Of a stretch of 64,000 nt of DNA, positions 41,720-51,263 are shown one piece after another. Made by a program: the position numbers and the translations under genes. Below the pieces are notes generated by a model. That model had not been told where the DNA came from, ran no database searches, and saw only the letters and a program-made list of their open reading frames with translations. Within the stretch, counting starts at the first letter, position 1. Each line of letters begins with the position of its first letter. The stretch is from Streptomyces smyrnaeus. GTDB taxonomy: Bacteria > Actinomycetota > Actinomycetes > Streptomycetales > Streptomycetaceae. Location: NCBI RefSeq assembly GCF_017676345.1, contig NZ_JAFFZM010000006.1, positions 124,001-188,000 on the forward strand. Reading direction: 5' to 3'.

Positions 41720-41750
41720 CGCCCCCTCACCGGACACCGGCGAGGGGGCG
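41720..41750. terminator. Bidirectional terminator
   Basis: Fourteen-base arms (41720-41733 and 41737-41750), one A-C mismatch, three-base loop, between the convergent methyltransferase and malic-enzyme genes. Confidence 0.82.
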
Positions 41751-41767
41751 GCCCCGAAAGTGTCCGG

Positions 41768-42964
41768 CTAACGCCGCGCGACGCCTTCCGCTCGCGCCGC
41801 AGCCGCGACGGCGGAGGTCACCGCGGGTGCCACCCGCTCGTCGAAGGGGGAGGGGATCACCCGGTCCGCGCTCAGTTCGTCGGCGACCACGGCGGCGAGC
41901 GCCTCGGCGGCGGCCAGCTTCATGCCCTCTGTGATGTCCGTGGCACGGACCTGCAGCGCTCCGGCGAAGATGCCCGGGAACGCCAGCACGTTGTTGATCT
42001 GGTTCGGGTAGTCGCTGCGCCCGGTGGCCACGACGGCCGCGTACTTGCGGGCCACGTCGGGGTGGATCTCCGGGTTGGGGTTGGCCATGGCGAAGATGAA
42101 CGAGCCCTCCGCCATCGTCGCGACGGCCTCCTCGGGCACCGTGCCGCCGCTGACGCCGATGAACACATCGGCGCCCTCCAGCGCGGCGTCCAGGGAGCCG
42201 GAGAGGCCCGCCTTGTTGGTGAAGCCGGCAAGTTCCCGCTTGACCTGGGTGAGGTCGTCGCGGTCGCCGGAGACGACGCCCTTGCGGTCGCAGACCGCGA
42301 CGTCCCCGATGCCCGCCTCGACGAGGATCTTCGCGATGGCGACACCGGCGGCGCCCGCCCCGGAGATGACGGCACGCAGCGAGCCCAGCGCGCGGCCGCT
42401 CAGCTTCGCCGCGTTGCGCAGCGCCGCCAGCGTGACGATGGCCGTTCCGTGCTGGTCGTCGTGGAAGACCGGAATGTCCAGCCGCTCCTTGAGGCGGGCC
42501 TCGATCTCGAAGCACCGGGGTGCCGAGATGTCCTCCAGATTGACGCCACCGAAGGACGGCGCGAGCCGCGCCACCGTCTCCACGATCTCGTCCGTGTCCT
42601 GGGTGTCCAGCGCGAGCGGCACCGCGTCGACGCCGCCGAACTGCTTGAAGAGGATGGCCTTGCCCTCCATGACCGGGAGCGAGGCACCCGGGCCGATGTC
42701 GCCCAGGCCGAGCACCGCGCTGCCGTCGGTCACCACCGCGACGACCTGAGACTTCCAGGTGTAGTCGTCGACGAGCTCGGGCTGTTCGGCGATGGCGCTG
42801 CAGACCTTGGCGACGCCCGGCGTGTAGGCGAGGGACAGGTCGTCGGCGTCCCGCACCGGCACGGTCGCCTGGACGGCCATTTTGCCGCCCCGGTGCAGGG
42901 CGAACGCCGGATCGATCACGTCCGACTCCAGCCCGTCCTTCTGATTGACGATCTCCGCTGCCAC
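41768..42964 (-). CDS. Malic enzyme, NAD(P)-dependent
   Basis: A 398-residue malic enzyme (decarboxylating malate dehydrogenase) of the short bacterial form. The malate/metal part has LAYTPGVAKVCSAI, DGSAVLGLGDIGP and FHDDQHGTAIVTLAAL; the NAD(P)-binding loop is VISGAGAAGVAIAKIL. It converts malate to pyruvate and CO2 and supplies NAD(P)H. Synteny suggests the NADP form of S. coelicolor. The start is a GTG. The gene is divergent from the amino-acid ABC operon. Confidence 0.93.
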   Translation of the reverse strand: MAAEIVNQKDGLESDVIDPAFALHRGGKMAVQATVPVRDADDLSLAYTPGVAKVCSAIAEQPELVDDYTWKSQVVAVVTDGSAVLGLGDIGPGASLPVMEGKAILFKQFGGVDAVPLALDTQDTDEIVETVARLAPSFGGVNLEDISAPRCFEIEARLKERLDIPVFHDDQHGTAIVTLAALRNAAKLSGRALGSLRAVISGAGAAGVAIAKILVEAGIGDVAVCDRKGVVSGDRDDLTQVKRELAGFTNKAGLSGSLDAALEGADVFIGVSGGTVPEEAVATMAEGSFIFAMANPNPEIHPDVARKYAAVVATGRSDYPNQINNVLAFPGIFAGALQVRATDITEGMKLAAAEALAAVVADELSADRVIPSPFDERVAPAVTSAVAAAARAEGVARR

Positions 42965-43495
42965 TGTGTTGAACCCCTTTGTCGAATCTGTGTGAGGGTG
43001 ACCGCTCCCTGCGGTGAGGAACGGGCGGGCACCACGTCCGATTCCCGGGCGAGCGGCCTGTCGCGGCCCGGAGGGAGGTACGGACGCCGGGCGCGCCGCA
43101 CACGCGCCCTGGTCCCCGGGTGAGGGGTGTAATCGACCTTTCTACCCGACACCGGCCGCCGGGGACGACCTACTTCTGGCCGTACCGGTATCCAAGCTGG
43201 CGGAATGCGGGGCAAAGTGTCTCGACTCCGGCTCGAAGTCCGCAGAGTGAGACAGGCGGCCGGTGTGAGGGACCGCACTTCGGTCGGTCGCCCCCTTTAC
43301 GGCCTTTCGCCGTGCCCTGTAATCGGAGTCGGGTATCCGTTATCCGATTTTGACCTCGGAGGCGTCCTGCTGCCGCTTGTCCGGATGGCAAGATGCCCCC
43401 CATCGTTCATCCGTTCATCCGTCGGACACGGTCGCGACATCCGAAGGTGTGTGCCCGACCCCACGGCTTCCCCCGCATCCCAGGAGGACCCGCCC
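42965..43495. other. Long divergent control region
   Basis: About 530 bp between malic enzyme and the ABC operon with no convincing gene. It contains a direct repeat TATCCG-T-TATCCG at 43334-43346 about 150 bp upstream of the transporter start, and stretches of GC hairpins. It probably holds both promoters; I cannot identify the binding regulators. Confidence 0.5.
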
Positions 43496-44452
43496 ATGAC
43501 CGTAAGCAGGCTCATGACCGCCGGCCGGGCTGCACGTGTGGCCACGCGGCGTGCCGGGATCGTGCCGGTGGCCCTCGCGGTCGGCGGCGCCCTGCTGCTG
43601 GCCGGCTGCGGTGACCAGACCGACGGCGCGAGCGGCGGCTCCGGCGGCGGAAGCGGCAAGCTGAACTCCATGCTGCCCGACAAGATCCGCAGCGCGGGCG
43701 TCATCAAGGTCGGCACGGACGCGGCGTACAAGCCCATGGAGTACAAGGAAGGGGCCGAGATCGTCGGCCTCGACCCCGACCTCGCCGAGGCGATGGGCAA
43801 GAAGCTCGGTGTCCGTTTCGAGTTCACCAACGGCACCTTCGACGGTCTGATCACCTCCATGCAGACCGGCCGCTTCGACATGATCATGTCCTCGATGACG
43901 GACACCAAGGACCGCCAGGAGGGCCTGGACGACAAGGGCAAGAAGGCGGGCAAGGGCGTCGACTTCGTCGACTACCTCTCCGCGGGCTCCTCGATCCTGG
44001 TCAAGAAGGGCAATCCGGAGAAGATCGAGTCGGTCGACCAGATGTGCGGCAAGAAGGTGGCCACCCAGCGCGGCACCACCTCGCACGAGATCCTCAAGGC
44101 GCAGACGAAGAAGTGCGTCAAGGACGGCAAGAAGAAGATCGACATCGAGCCGTACAACACGGACGACGAGGCCCGGGTGCGGCTGAAGACCGGAGGCGTC
44201 GTCGCCGACATCTCCGACTTCCCGGTCGCCGCCAACGCCGCCAAGTCCGGCGCCGACTTCGAGGTCGTCGGCGAGCAGATGCAGTCGGCTCCCTACGGCA
44301 TGGCCGTCAGCAAGGACAACAAGAAGCTCCGCGACGCCCTCAAGGCCGCCATGAACGCGATCATCGAGGACGGGTCGTACAAGAGGGCGCTGGAGAAGTG
44401 GGGCGTCCAGGACGGCGGCTTGAAGAAGGCCACCATCAACGCCGGTGACTGA
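43496..44452 (+). CDS. Amino-acid ABC transporter substrate-binding lipoprotein
   Basis: A 318-residue type 3 binding protein. The lipoprotein signal ends LLLAGC (Cys38) and is followed by a Gly/Ser linker; the polar-amino-acid core starts IRSAGVIKVGTDAAYKPMEY. FDMIMSSMTDTKDRQ and TTSHEIL belong to the ligand cleft. It probably binds glutamate or another polar amino acid. AGGAGG lies upstream of the ATG. A permease gene follows 65 bp downstream. Confidence 0.9.
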   Translation: MTVSRLMTAGRAARVATRRAGIVPVALAVGGALLLAGCGDQTDGASGGSGGGSGKLNSMLPDKIRSAGVIKVGTDAAYKPMEYKEGAEIVGLDPDLAEAMGKKLGVRFEFTNGTFDGLITSMQTGRFDMIMSSMTDTKDRQEGLDDKGKKAGKGVDFVDYLSAGSSILVKKGNPEKIESVDQMCGKKVATQRGTTSHEILKAQTKKCVKDGKKKIDIEPYNTDDEARVRLKTGGVVADISDFPVAANAAKSGADFEVVGEQMQSAPYGMAVSKDNKKLRDALKAAMNAIIEDGSYKRALEKWGVQDGGLKKATINAGD

Positions 44453-44517
44453 GCCACGCGGCGAAGACTCAACCGACACACCCGCAGGACGCCGAGGACG
44501 CTGAGAGGCAAGCCCCC

Positions 44518-45474
44518 GTGACACCACCCACCACCGAGAAGATGCCCTCCGGCGGGGCACCCCCGTCGAAGGCGGCCCCGGAGGCCATCAAGGCCATACC
44601 CGTACGGCACTACGGGCGGTATGTCGCCGCCGTCGTCGTCATCGCACTGCTGGGGCTGTTGGCCAACGCGGTCGCCAAGGCGGACCTGCAATGGTCGGCG
44701 ATCCCCGACTTCTTCTTCGACGGGCAGATCCTCGAAGGCGTCAAGAACACCATCGTGATCAGCGTGCTGTCCATGATCATAGGTCTGGTGCTCGGGGTCG
44801 TCCTCGCAGTGATGCGGATGTCGAACAACCCGGTGACCTCGTCCGTCGCATGGGGCTACATCTGGTTCTTCCGCGGCACGCCCGTCTACGTACAGCTGCT
44901 GCTGTGGTTCAACCTGGCCCTGATCTTCCCGGTCCTCAACATCATGCCCATCTACAAGGACGAGATGACCGACGTCATGACTCCGTTCATGGCGGCGCTC
45001 CTCGGCCTCGGCCTCAACGAGGCCGCGTACATGGCGGAGATCTGCCGGGCCGGTATCCAGTCGGTGGACGAGGGCCAGACCGAGGCCTCGCAGGCGCTGG
45101 GCATGACGCAGGGGCAGAACATGCGGCGCATCGTGCTGCCCCAGGCGATGCGGGTGATCGTGCCGCCGACCGGAAACGAGTTCATCAACCTGCTGAAGAC
45201 GTCCGCGCTGTGCGAAGTGGTCATGTACGAGGAGACGTTGCGCAAGGCCCGCAACATCGGCAACAACTCGGGAGCGGTGGTCGAACTGCTTCTCGTGGCC
45301 ACCCTGTGGTTCCTGATCGTCACCACCGTGTTCAGCATCGGCCAGTACTACCTGGAGCGGCGCTACGCCAAGGGCTCGTCGCGGCAGTTGCCGCTCACCC
45401 CGCTGCAAAAGGTGCGCCAGAACCTCTTCACCTGGCACCGTCGGCCCGCACGCTCCGGAGGCATGAAGTCATGA
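44518..45474 (+). CDS. Amino-acid ABC transporter permease
   Basis: A 318-residue HisM/GltK-type permease with about five helices after a 35-residue cytoplasmic tail. [14 protein letters not shown] and the EAA loop ...[22 protein letters not shown] (near residue 198) are diagnostic. Only one permease gene is present, so it may form a homodimer. The GTG has weak GAGAGG; the stop overlaps the ATPase start. Confidence 0.9.
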   Translation: MTPPTTEKMPSGGAPPSKAAPEAIKAIPVRHYGRYVAAVVVIALLGLLANAVAKADLQWSAIPDFFFDGQILEGVKNTIVISVLSMIIGLVLGVVLAVMRMSNNPVTSSVAWGYIWFFRGTPVYVQLLLWFNLALIFPVLNIMPIYKDEMTDVMTPFMAALLGLGLNEAAYMAEICRAGIQSVDEGQTEASQALGMTQGQNMRRIVLPQAMRVIVPPTGNEFINLLKTSALCEVVMYEETLRKARNIGNNSGAVVELLLVATLWFLIVTTVFSIGQYYLERRYAKGSSRQLPLTPLQKVRQNLFTWHRRPARSGGMKS

Positions 45475-46232
45475 CAGTCATGGTGAAGTCCGAAGCGGTG
45501 CACAAGTCGTTCGGGCACGTCGAGGTCCTCAAGGGCATCGACCTGGAGGTGAAGACCGGCGAGGTCTTCTGCATCGTCGGCCCCTCCGGTTCCGGCAAGT
45601 CCACCTTCCTGCGGTGCATCAACCACCTGGAGAAGATCAACGCCGGGCGGCTGTACGTCGACGGCACGCTCGTCGGCTACCGCGAGAAGGGCGGCAGGCT
45701 CTACGAGCTGCGGGACCGTGAGGTCGCGGCCCAGCGGCGCGACATCGGCATGGTCTTCCAGCGCTTCAACCTCTTCCCGCACATGACGGCGGTGGAGAAC
45801 GTGATGGAGGCGCCCGTCCAGGTCAAGCGGACCCCGCGGTCCGAGGCCCGGCGGCGGGCCACCGAGCTGCTGGACCGGGTGGGGCTGGCCGACAAGGTCG
45901 ACAGCTACCCCGCGCAGCTCTCCGGCGGCCAGCAGCAGCGCGTCGCCATCGCCCGGGCGCTGGCCATGGATCCCAAGCTGATGCTCTTCGACGAGCCGAC
46001 CTCCGCGCTCGACCCCGAACTGGTGGGCGAGGTGCTCGACGTGATGAAGGCGCTGGCCCGGGACGGTATGACGATGGTCGTCGTCACCCACGAGATGGGC
46101 TTCGCGCGGGAGGTCGGCGACTCACTGGTGTTCATGGACGGCGGCGTCGTCGTCGAGTCCGGCGACCCCAAGGACGTGCTGGGCAACCCGCAGCACGAGC
46201 GAACCAAGTCGTTCCTGTCGAAGGTGCTGTAG
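45471..46232 (+). CDS. Amino-acid ABC transporter ATPase
   Basis: A 253-residue ATPase: Walker [10 protein letters not shown] (37-45), Q loop [12 protein letters not shown], signature [15 protein letters not shown], Walker [16 protein letters not shown] loop VTHEMGFA. It is the GltL/GlnQ type. The ATG overlaps the permease stop; a second ATG three codons on is possible. Confidence 0.94.
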   Translation: MTVMVKSEAVHKSFGHVEVLKGIDLEVKTGEVFCIVGPSGSGKSTFLRCINHLEKINAGRLYVDGTLVGYREKGGRLYELRDREVAAQRRDIGMVFQRFNLFPHMTAVENVMEAPVQVKRTPRSEARRRATELLDRVGLADKVDSYPAQLSGGQQQRVAIARALAMDPKLMLFDEPTSALDPELVGEVLDVMKALARDGMTMVVVTHEMGFAREVGDSLVFMDGGVVVESGDPKDVLGNPQHERTKSFLSKVL

Positions 46233-46314
46233 GGGGCGTCGGCGGTGCGGCTGACGTTGTGCGTGTGGCCGCCGTTGCTGGAATAGCGGGCGCCGATGTG
46301 ATGCTGTGTCCGCC

Positions 46315-47220
46315 ATGGCATACAACGCACATCTCGGCAGGGTCGGCATCTGGGCGGGCGCGCTGCGTACGGACGACGCCGAACGGCGGCCGCAGGTCGA
46401 GGAGGCCGCCGTCGAACTGGAGGAGCTGGGCTACGGCACCCTCTGGATCGGCGGCAGCCCCTCGCCGGACATGGCGCACCAACTGCTGGCCGCGACCTCG
46501 CGGGCGACGGTCGGTACCAGCATCCTCAGCATCTGGCAGCACGCGGCCCCCGAGGTGGCCGCCCGGCACGCGCAGCTGACGGACGAGTACGGCGGCCGCT
46601 TCCTGCTCGGCCTGGGCGTCAGCCACGCGGAGGCGCAGACCGGTCACACCCTCGACCACCCGCTGGCCGATCGCCCCTACTCGGCCATGCGTTCCTACCT
46701 CGACGTGCTCGACAACGCCGCGCGCCCGGTGCCCGCCGCGGGGCGCGCGCTGGCGGCGCTCGGGCCGAAGATGCTGCGGCTGGCGGCGGAGCGTTCGCTG
46801 GGCGCCCTGCCCTACCTCGTCACCACCCAGCACACCTCGGAAGCCCGCGACATCCTCGGTGCCGACCCGGTGCTCGCCCCCGAGCTGAAGGTCGTCCTCC
46901 AGCGTCCGGGCGCCGACCGCGCCGAGGCCTATGCGACCGCGCGCGGATACCTCTCCTTCTATCTGGGCCTGGCCAACTACCGCAACAGCCTGCTGCGCCT
47001 CGGCTTCGCCGAGTCCGACTTCGAGGACGGCGGCAGCGAACGCCTCATCGACGCCGTCTACGCCATCGGTGACGCGGAGGCCGTCCGCGCCCGAGTGGAC
47101 GAGTTCTTCGCCGCCGGCGCCGACCATGTCGCGCTGCAGGTGGTCACTCCGAACGTCGGCACCGAACTTCCCCGCGAGGAGTGGCGCACCCTGGCGGGGG
47201 CCATGCCGCTGAACGGCTGA
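46315..47220 (+). CDS. LLM-class F420-dependent oxidoreductase
   Basis: A 301-residue luciferase-like TIM-barrel protein of the F420-dependent group. GYGTLWIGGSPSP and ATSRATVGTSILSIWQ are typical early strands; FLLGLGVSHAEAQ follows. These enzymes transfer hydride from reduced F420. The ATG is chosen; a GTG nine bases upstream is also possible and neither has a clear binding site. The substrate is unknown. Confidence 0.8.
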   Translation: MAYNAHLGRVGIWAGALRTDDAERRPQVEEAAVELEELGYGTLWIGGSPSPDMAHQLLAATSRATVGTSILSIWQHAAPEVAARHAQLTDEYGGRFLLGLGVSHAEAQTGHTLDHPLADRPYSAMRSYLDVLDNAARPVPAAGRALAALGPKMLRLAAERSLGALPYLVTTQHTSEARDILGADPVLAPELKVVLQRPGADRAEAYATARGYLSFYLGLANYRNSLLRLGFAESDFEDGGSERLIDAVYAIGDAEAVRARVDEFFAAGADHVALQVVTPNVGTELPREEWRTLAGAMPLNG

Positions 47221-47241
47221 CGCCGCCGGGAAGCGAGTGGA

Positions 47242-47269
47242 TCACCCGTTAGGAGTACCGGACGGGTGA
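47242..47269. terminator. Hairpin after the F420 oxidoreductase gene
   Basis: TCACCCGT (47242-47249) pairs with ACGGGTGA (47262-47269) around a 12-base loop. Confidence 0.5.
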
Positions 47270-47330
47270 ATCGGTACGACAAGCCGTCTGGTCCGCCAAG
47301 ACTGTCCCCGACAAGGAAGGAGGTGCCAAC

Positions 47331-47924
47331 ATGACGGTTATGGTCGAGCGGAACGCGCACAAGCCCGCAGGGCAGATGGCCGTGGAGGAGTTCGAGCAAC
47401 TCGCCTCCGGGGCCCCCGAGACCGTCACGCTGGAGTTCCTCGGCGGACAGATCGGGGTCAAGAAGGTGCCGGACGGAGATCACAGCGAGATCATCAGGTG
47501 GCTGCTGACGCGGTGCATGCAGCACCGTCCGGAGCTGTTTCTGTATCCGGAGCAGGGGCTGGTGGTCGAGGCGTACCGCAAGGGGCGTGCACGGCCGGAC
47601 GGAGTTCTTGCGCCGACGGATCACTTCTCCGGGCAAGGAGAGTGGGCCGATGCCGAAGGGGTCCTGATGACGGTGGAGGTCACCTCGTACGACCACGACA
47701 CCGACCGGCGTGACAGATATGAGAAGCCATCTGCCTACGCGGCCGCCGGTATCCCGGTCTACCTGTTGATCGACCGGGACTCCTGCACCGTCACCGTGCA
47801 CAGCGGTCCGGAACGGGGCCATTACCGCGACACCCACACCGTGACCTTCGGCGAACCGGTCGAGCTGCCCGATCCGGTCGACTTCACCCTGGATACGACG
47901 AAGTTCAAGGACTACGTGCGCTGA
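47331..47924 (+). CDS. Uma2 (DUF820) family PD-(D/E)xK endonuclease-like protein
   Basis: A 197-residue Uma2 protein. The nuclease-like core is ARPDGVLAPTDHF, MTVEVTSYDHDTDRRDRYEK and YAAAGIPVYLLID. AAGGAGG lies before the ATG. Such genes are multicopy in cyanobacteria and actinobacteria; the true target is unknown. Confidence 0.87.
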   Translation: MTVMVERNAHKPAGQMAVEEFEQLASGAPETVTLEFLGGQIGVKKVPDGDHSEIIRWLLTRCMQHRPELFLYPEQGLVVEAYRKGRARPDGVLAPTDHFSGQGEWADAEGVLMTVEVTSYDHDTDRRDRYEKPSAYAAAGIPVYLLIDRDSCTVTVHSGPERGHYRDTHTVTFGEPVELPDPVDFTLDTTKFKDYVR

Positions 47925-47995
47925 CGGCGTGAGATGGGTCGCTCGGGAGCTGGTTGGTCTGTCCCCGGGCGGACAGTGCGGCGTAGCGTCGGGGC

Positions 47996-48958
47996 ATGTT
48001 TGCTGCTTACGCCGCTCGTATCGACAAGGAAGCGCCGCTCGACGGGTTGGAGCTGGGGGAGAGGCCGGAGCCCAAGGTGCCGCCCGGGTGGATGACCGTG
48101 GCGGTGAAGGCGGCATCGCTCAACCATCACGACCTGTGGTCGCTGCGCGGCGTGGGGCTCGGTGAGGAGTCGCTGCCGATGATCCTCGGCTGCGACGCGG
48201 CCGGGATCGACGACGACGGCAACGAGGTCGTGCTCCACTCCGTCATCGGGCAGACCGGGCACGGGGTGGGCCCCCGCGAGCCCCGGTCGATCCTCACCGA
48301 GCGCTATCAGGGCACGTTCGCCGAGCGGGTCGCCGTACCGCAGTGGAACGTCCTGCCGAAGCCGAAGGAGCTGTCCTTCGAGGAGGCGGCCTGTCTGCCG
48401 ACGGCCTGGCTGACCGCGTACCGGATGCTGTTCACCAACGCCGGGGCCCGGCCGGGGGACTCCGTGCTGGTGCAGGGGGCGGGCGGCGGGGTGGCCACCG
48501 CCGCCATCGTGCTGGGCGCCGCCGCGGGACTGCGGATCTTCGCCACCAGCCGGGAGGAGTCCAAGCGGAAGCGGGCGCTGGAGCTCGGGGCCGAGGCCGC
48601 CGTGGAGGCGGGTGCCCGACTGCCGCACAAGGTGGACGCCGTACTGGAGACGGTGGGCGCCGCCACCTGGTCGCACTCGGTCAAGTCGCTGCGCCCCGGC
48701 GGCACTCTGGTGATCTCCGGCGCCACCAGCGGCCCCAATCCGCCCGCCGCCGAGCTGAACCGGATCTTCTTCCTGGAGCTGAAGGTGGTCGGCTCCACCA
48801 TGGGCACCAAGGAGGAGCTGGCGGGGCTGCTGAACTTCTGCGCCGCCAAGGGCGTACGGCCCGTCATCGACTCCGTGCTTCCCCTGGACCGCGCCCGCGA
48901 GGGCTTCGCGAGGATGGCGGAGGGTGATCTGTTCGGCAAGGTGGTGCTGACCGTCTGA
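47996..48958 (+). CDS. Zinc-type alcohol dehydrogenase/quinone reductase family protein
   Basis: A 320-residue medium-chain dehydrogenase. KAASLNHHDLWSLRGVG and ILGCDAAGI are the N-terminal catalytic domain; LVQGAGGGVATAAIVLGAAAG is the NAD(P) loop. The structural-zinc Cys cluster is missing, as in quinone oxidoreductases. It runs alone. Confidence 0.84.
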   Translation: MFAAYAARIDKEAPLDGLELGERPEPKVPPGWMTVAVKAASLNHHDLWSLRGVGLGEESLPMILGCDAAGIDDDGNEVVLHSVIGQTGHGVGPREPRSILTERYQGTFAERVAVPQWNVLPKPKELSFEEAACLPTAWLTAYRMLFTNAGARPGDSVLVQGAGGGVATAAIVLGAAAGLRIFATSREESKRKRALELGAEAAVEAGARLPHKVDAVLETVGAATWSHSVKSLRPGGTLVISGATSGPNPPAAELNRIFFLELKVVGSTMGTKEELAGLLNFCAAKGVRPVIDSVLPLDRAREGFARMAEGDLFGKVVLTV

Positions 48959-48995
48959 TCCCCCGGCGGGTGGCGCTGCCCTGCGGCGGTCCGGG

Positions 48996-49526
48996 TCAGC
49001 TCTTCGGTGCGTACTGCGCGGTGTACTCCGCGAACGGCGGAATGCCTGCCTCCGCCCGGTGGGCATCCAGCTTCTCCGGGTCCTCGACCGGCCAGGGAAT
49101 CGGTGCCCCGTCGGCGGTGACGCCCTGGATCTGGGTGCCGTAGCGCTGCGGCAGGCCCGCGTTGACGTGCAGCCGGTCGCGGAGGAAGGCGAGCCTTCCT
49201 GGGCCTTCCGGCCCGGCGGAGCCGTCCTCGACGGCCCGCTCCAGCAGCCGCAGGGCCAGCCGCTGCACCTCCAGCTGCCGGTCCGCGTGCTGGGCCACCA
49301 GCCAGGCGCCCAGGGCCGCTTCCTCGCCGACCTCCTCGGCGGTCGGCCAGTGCCCGTGCTGCTCCAGCAGGGTGCGCAGCCGGTCGCCGTGCTGTGCTGT
49401 CAGCCGCCGCCAGGCGAGCTGCTGGGCCGGGTCGTCGCTGTTGGCCTTGGGCGCGGCGGCCTGGTCCGCGGCCTTCATGGTGAGCAGTTCGTGGCTGAGT
49501 TCGGAGTGCTGTTCGAGCGCGGTCAT
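48996..49526 (-). CDS. DUF6624-like protein
   Basis: A 176-residue protein with alternating helices. The phrases LLEQHGHWPTAEEVGEEAALGAWLVAQHAD and RLAFLRDRLHVNAGLPQRYGTQI are characteristic of the DUF6624 family, which has no known function. The ATG is the conserved start. Confidence 0.72.
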   Translation of the reverse strand: MTALEQHSELSHELLTMKAADQAAAPKANSDDPAQQLAWRRLTAQHGDRLRTLLEQHGHWPTAEEVGEEAALGAWLVAQHADRQLEVQRLALRLLERAVEDGSAGPEGPGRLAFLRDRLHVNAGLPQRYGTQIQGVTADGAPIPWPVEDPEKLDAHRAEAGIPPFAEYTAQYAPKS

Positions 49527-49599
49527 GGCAGCGACTCTAGGGGCTGATTCCGCGCCGGATATCGTCCTGGAAGACGGTGACGAGAGCCCCTTGGAGCCG

Positions 49600-50424
49600 T
49601 CATACTTGAACAGACGGCGAGGCCGCAACGGAGTCCGAGGACGTGGCGGGCTCGGCCGTGACACGGATCTTCGACTGGCCGTGGCCGAGGAGTTCCCAGT
49701 CGTCCATGAAGCGGGCGTTCAGGCCATGCCGTTCGGCCAGCCCGGTCAGCGTCTCCGTGCGGTAGTAGAAGTCCTCGCGCAGCACCTGGTGTTCGGTACC
49801 GACCGTGCGGTCGAAGGTGAAGTCGAAGAAGCCGCCGGGTGCCAGCACCCGTCCCACATGGGCCAGACACTCCTCGATGACGTCGAGCGGGGAGTGCGAG
49901 AAGACGCTGTGCGCGTGGACGACGTCGAAATGCGCGTCGGGCAGGAAGTCCAGCGTCAGGTCCTGGGTGAGTGTCAGGTGCGGCAGTTTGGCCTGCAGGT
50001 CCCGTTCGGTGAGGGTGCGCTTGGCGGCGATCAGCACATCGGGGGAGATGTCGATGCCGTAGTAGTTGCCCTGTTCCAGATAGGAGATGAAGCGCCAGCC
50101 GGCGCGGAGGTTGCCGCAGCCGATGTCGAGCATCCGCACGGACGGCTTCAGACCGTGGCTGCGCAGATAGTCGAACTGGAGTTGTCCCAGTCTCAGCCAC
50201 TCGGCACGGTTCGGGCTGCCCACGGCGGCGTCCGGGCTGCGCCGGGTGTCGGAGGCCATGATCGCGCGGTAGTAGCTGACGTGGTCGCGGTGTTTGAAGG
50301 CCAGCCACCGGTCCCGGCCCGCGCGCCGGAGGTGGCCCGGGATGCGCTGCGGGTGGGTCAGGGCGTACCGGGCCTTGTGGGCGAGGGCTGTCCGGTCGGC
50401 TACGAGGTTCTTCCTGCTGGCCAT
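49600..50424 (-). CDS. SAM-dependent methyltransferase
   Basis: A 274-residue class I methyltransferase: VRMLDIGCGNLRAGWRFISYL, YYGIDISPDVLIAA and FDVVHAHSVFSHSP. The N-terminal 60 residues are basic and helical (KARYALTHPQRIPGHLRRAGRDRW). GGAG lies before the ATG. It may act on a lipid, sugar or small molecule; none can be chosen. The 275 bp between it and the NADAR gene carries both promoters and no gene. Confidence 0.82.
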   Translation of the reverse strand: MASRKNLVADRTALAHKARYALTHPQRIPGHLRRAGRDRWLAFKHRDHVSYYRAIMASDTRRSPDAAVGSPNRAEWLRLGQLQFDYLRSHGLKPSVRMLDIGCGNLRAGWRFISYLEQGNYYGIDISPDVLIAAKRTLTERDLQAKLPHLTLTQDLTLDFLPDAHFDVVHAHSVFSHSPLDVIEECLAHVGRVLAPGGFFDFTFDRTVGTEHQVLREDFYYRTETLTGLAERHGLNARFMDDWELLGHGQSKIRVTAEPATSSDSVAASPSVQV

Positions 50425-50699
50425 GGGGACTCCGCAGACGAGACGTAGGTGCGGGCGGGCCGCTCGAAGGATTCCGCTGCGTCCATATTTGTATGACAAC
50501 GCAGTGCTGTCAGTGTCGGCAGCCGCGCCTGCCGGCGGTCCGGCGAGTTGCGCCGTACGGCCCTCACCACCACCCGGAGGAGGGATTCGCACCCTCATGG
50601 AAATCCACTGGGCCACACGGGTGACCTTGTGCCAAGGTGCGGGCGGGCGTGCATGGGACGCGGAGAGCAGGACGTGGAGCGGCAGGGGGAGCGGTGGAC

Positions 50700-51263
50700 G
50701 TGACGGCCGTACGCGATCGTGAAGAGCTGCGTGCGGCGGTGCGTCGGGGCCACCGCGTCAAGTACCTCTTCTTCTGGGGCCACCGCCCGCCCAGGGGCGG
50801 CGGCGTCGGCCCCGGCTGCCTCAGCCAGTGGTGGCCCGCCCGGTTCACCGTGGACGGGGTGGAGTACGCCAGTGCCGAGCACTACATGATGGCCGCCAAG
50901 GCGCGGCTGTTCGGTGACGCGGTAACCCAGCGGCGCGTGCTGGCGGCGCCGCATCCCGGCGCGGCCAAGGCACTCGGTCGGCAGGTGCGCGGCTTCGACG
51001 AGGAGTGCTGGGCGCGAGAGCGGTACGGCATCGTCGTACGAGCCAGTAGGGCGAAGTTCGGGCAGGACGCGCGGCTGCGGGACTTTCTGCTGGGGACGGC
51101 CGGTCGGGTGCTGGTGGAGGCCAGTCCGCTGGACCGGGTGTGGGGCATCGGGCTGGCGGCCGACGACGCGGGCGCCGCCGACCCGGAGTGCTGGGCGGGG
51201 CTCAATCTGCTGGGCTTCGCGCTGATGGAGGCCCGGGAGGAACTGGCGGTCACACAGCCGTAG
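50700..51263 (+). CDS. NADAR family (YbiA-like) protein
   Basis: A 187-residue NADAR protein: KYLFFWGHRP, LSQWWPARFTVDGVEYASAEHYMMAAKARLFGD and DPECWAGLNLLGFALMEARE. The family removes ADP-ribose or hydrolyses riboflavin intermediates by N-glycosidase action. GTG start with GGGGGAG eight bases upstream; a GTG two codons earlier is possible. Its end overlaps the convergent ipdC by 14 bases. Confidence 0.88.
   Translation: MTAVRDREELRAAVRRGHRVKYLFFWGHRPPRGGGVGPGCLSQWWPARFTVDGVEYASAEHYMMAAKARLFGDAVTQRRVLAAPHPGAAKALGRQVRGFDEECWARERYGIVVRASRAKFGQDARLRDFLLGTAGRVLVEASPLDRVWGIGLAADDAGAADPECWAGLNLLGFALMEAREELAVTQP

Noticed and set aside
43205..43495. Upstream extension of the binding-protein gene
   Set aside because: The lipoprotein signal begins at the ATG at 43496 behind AGGAGG.
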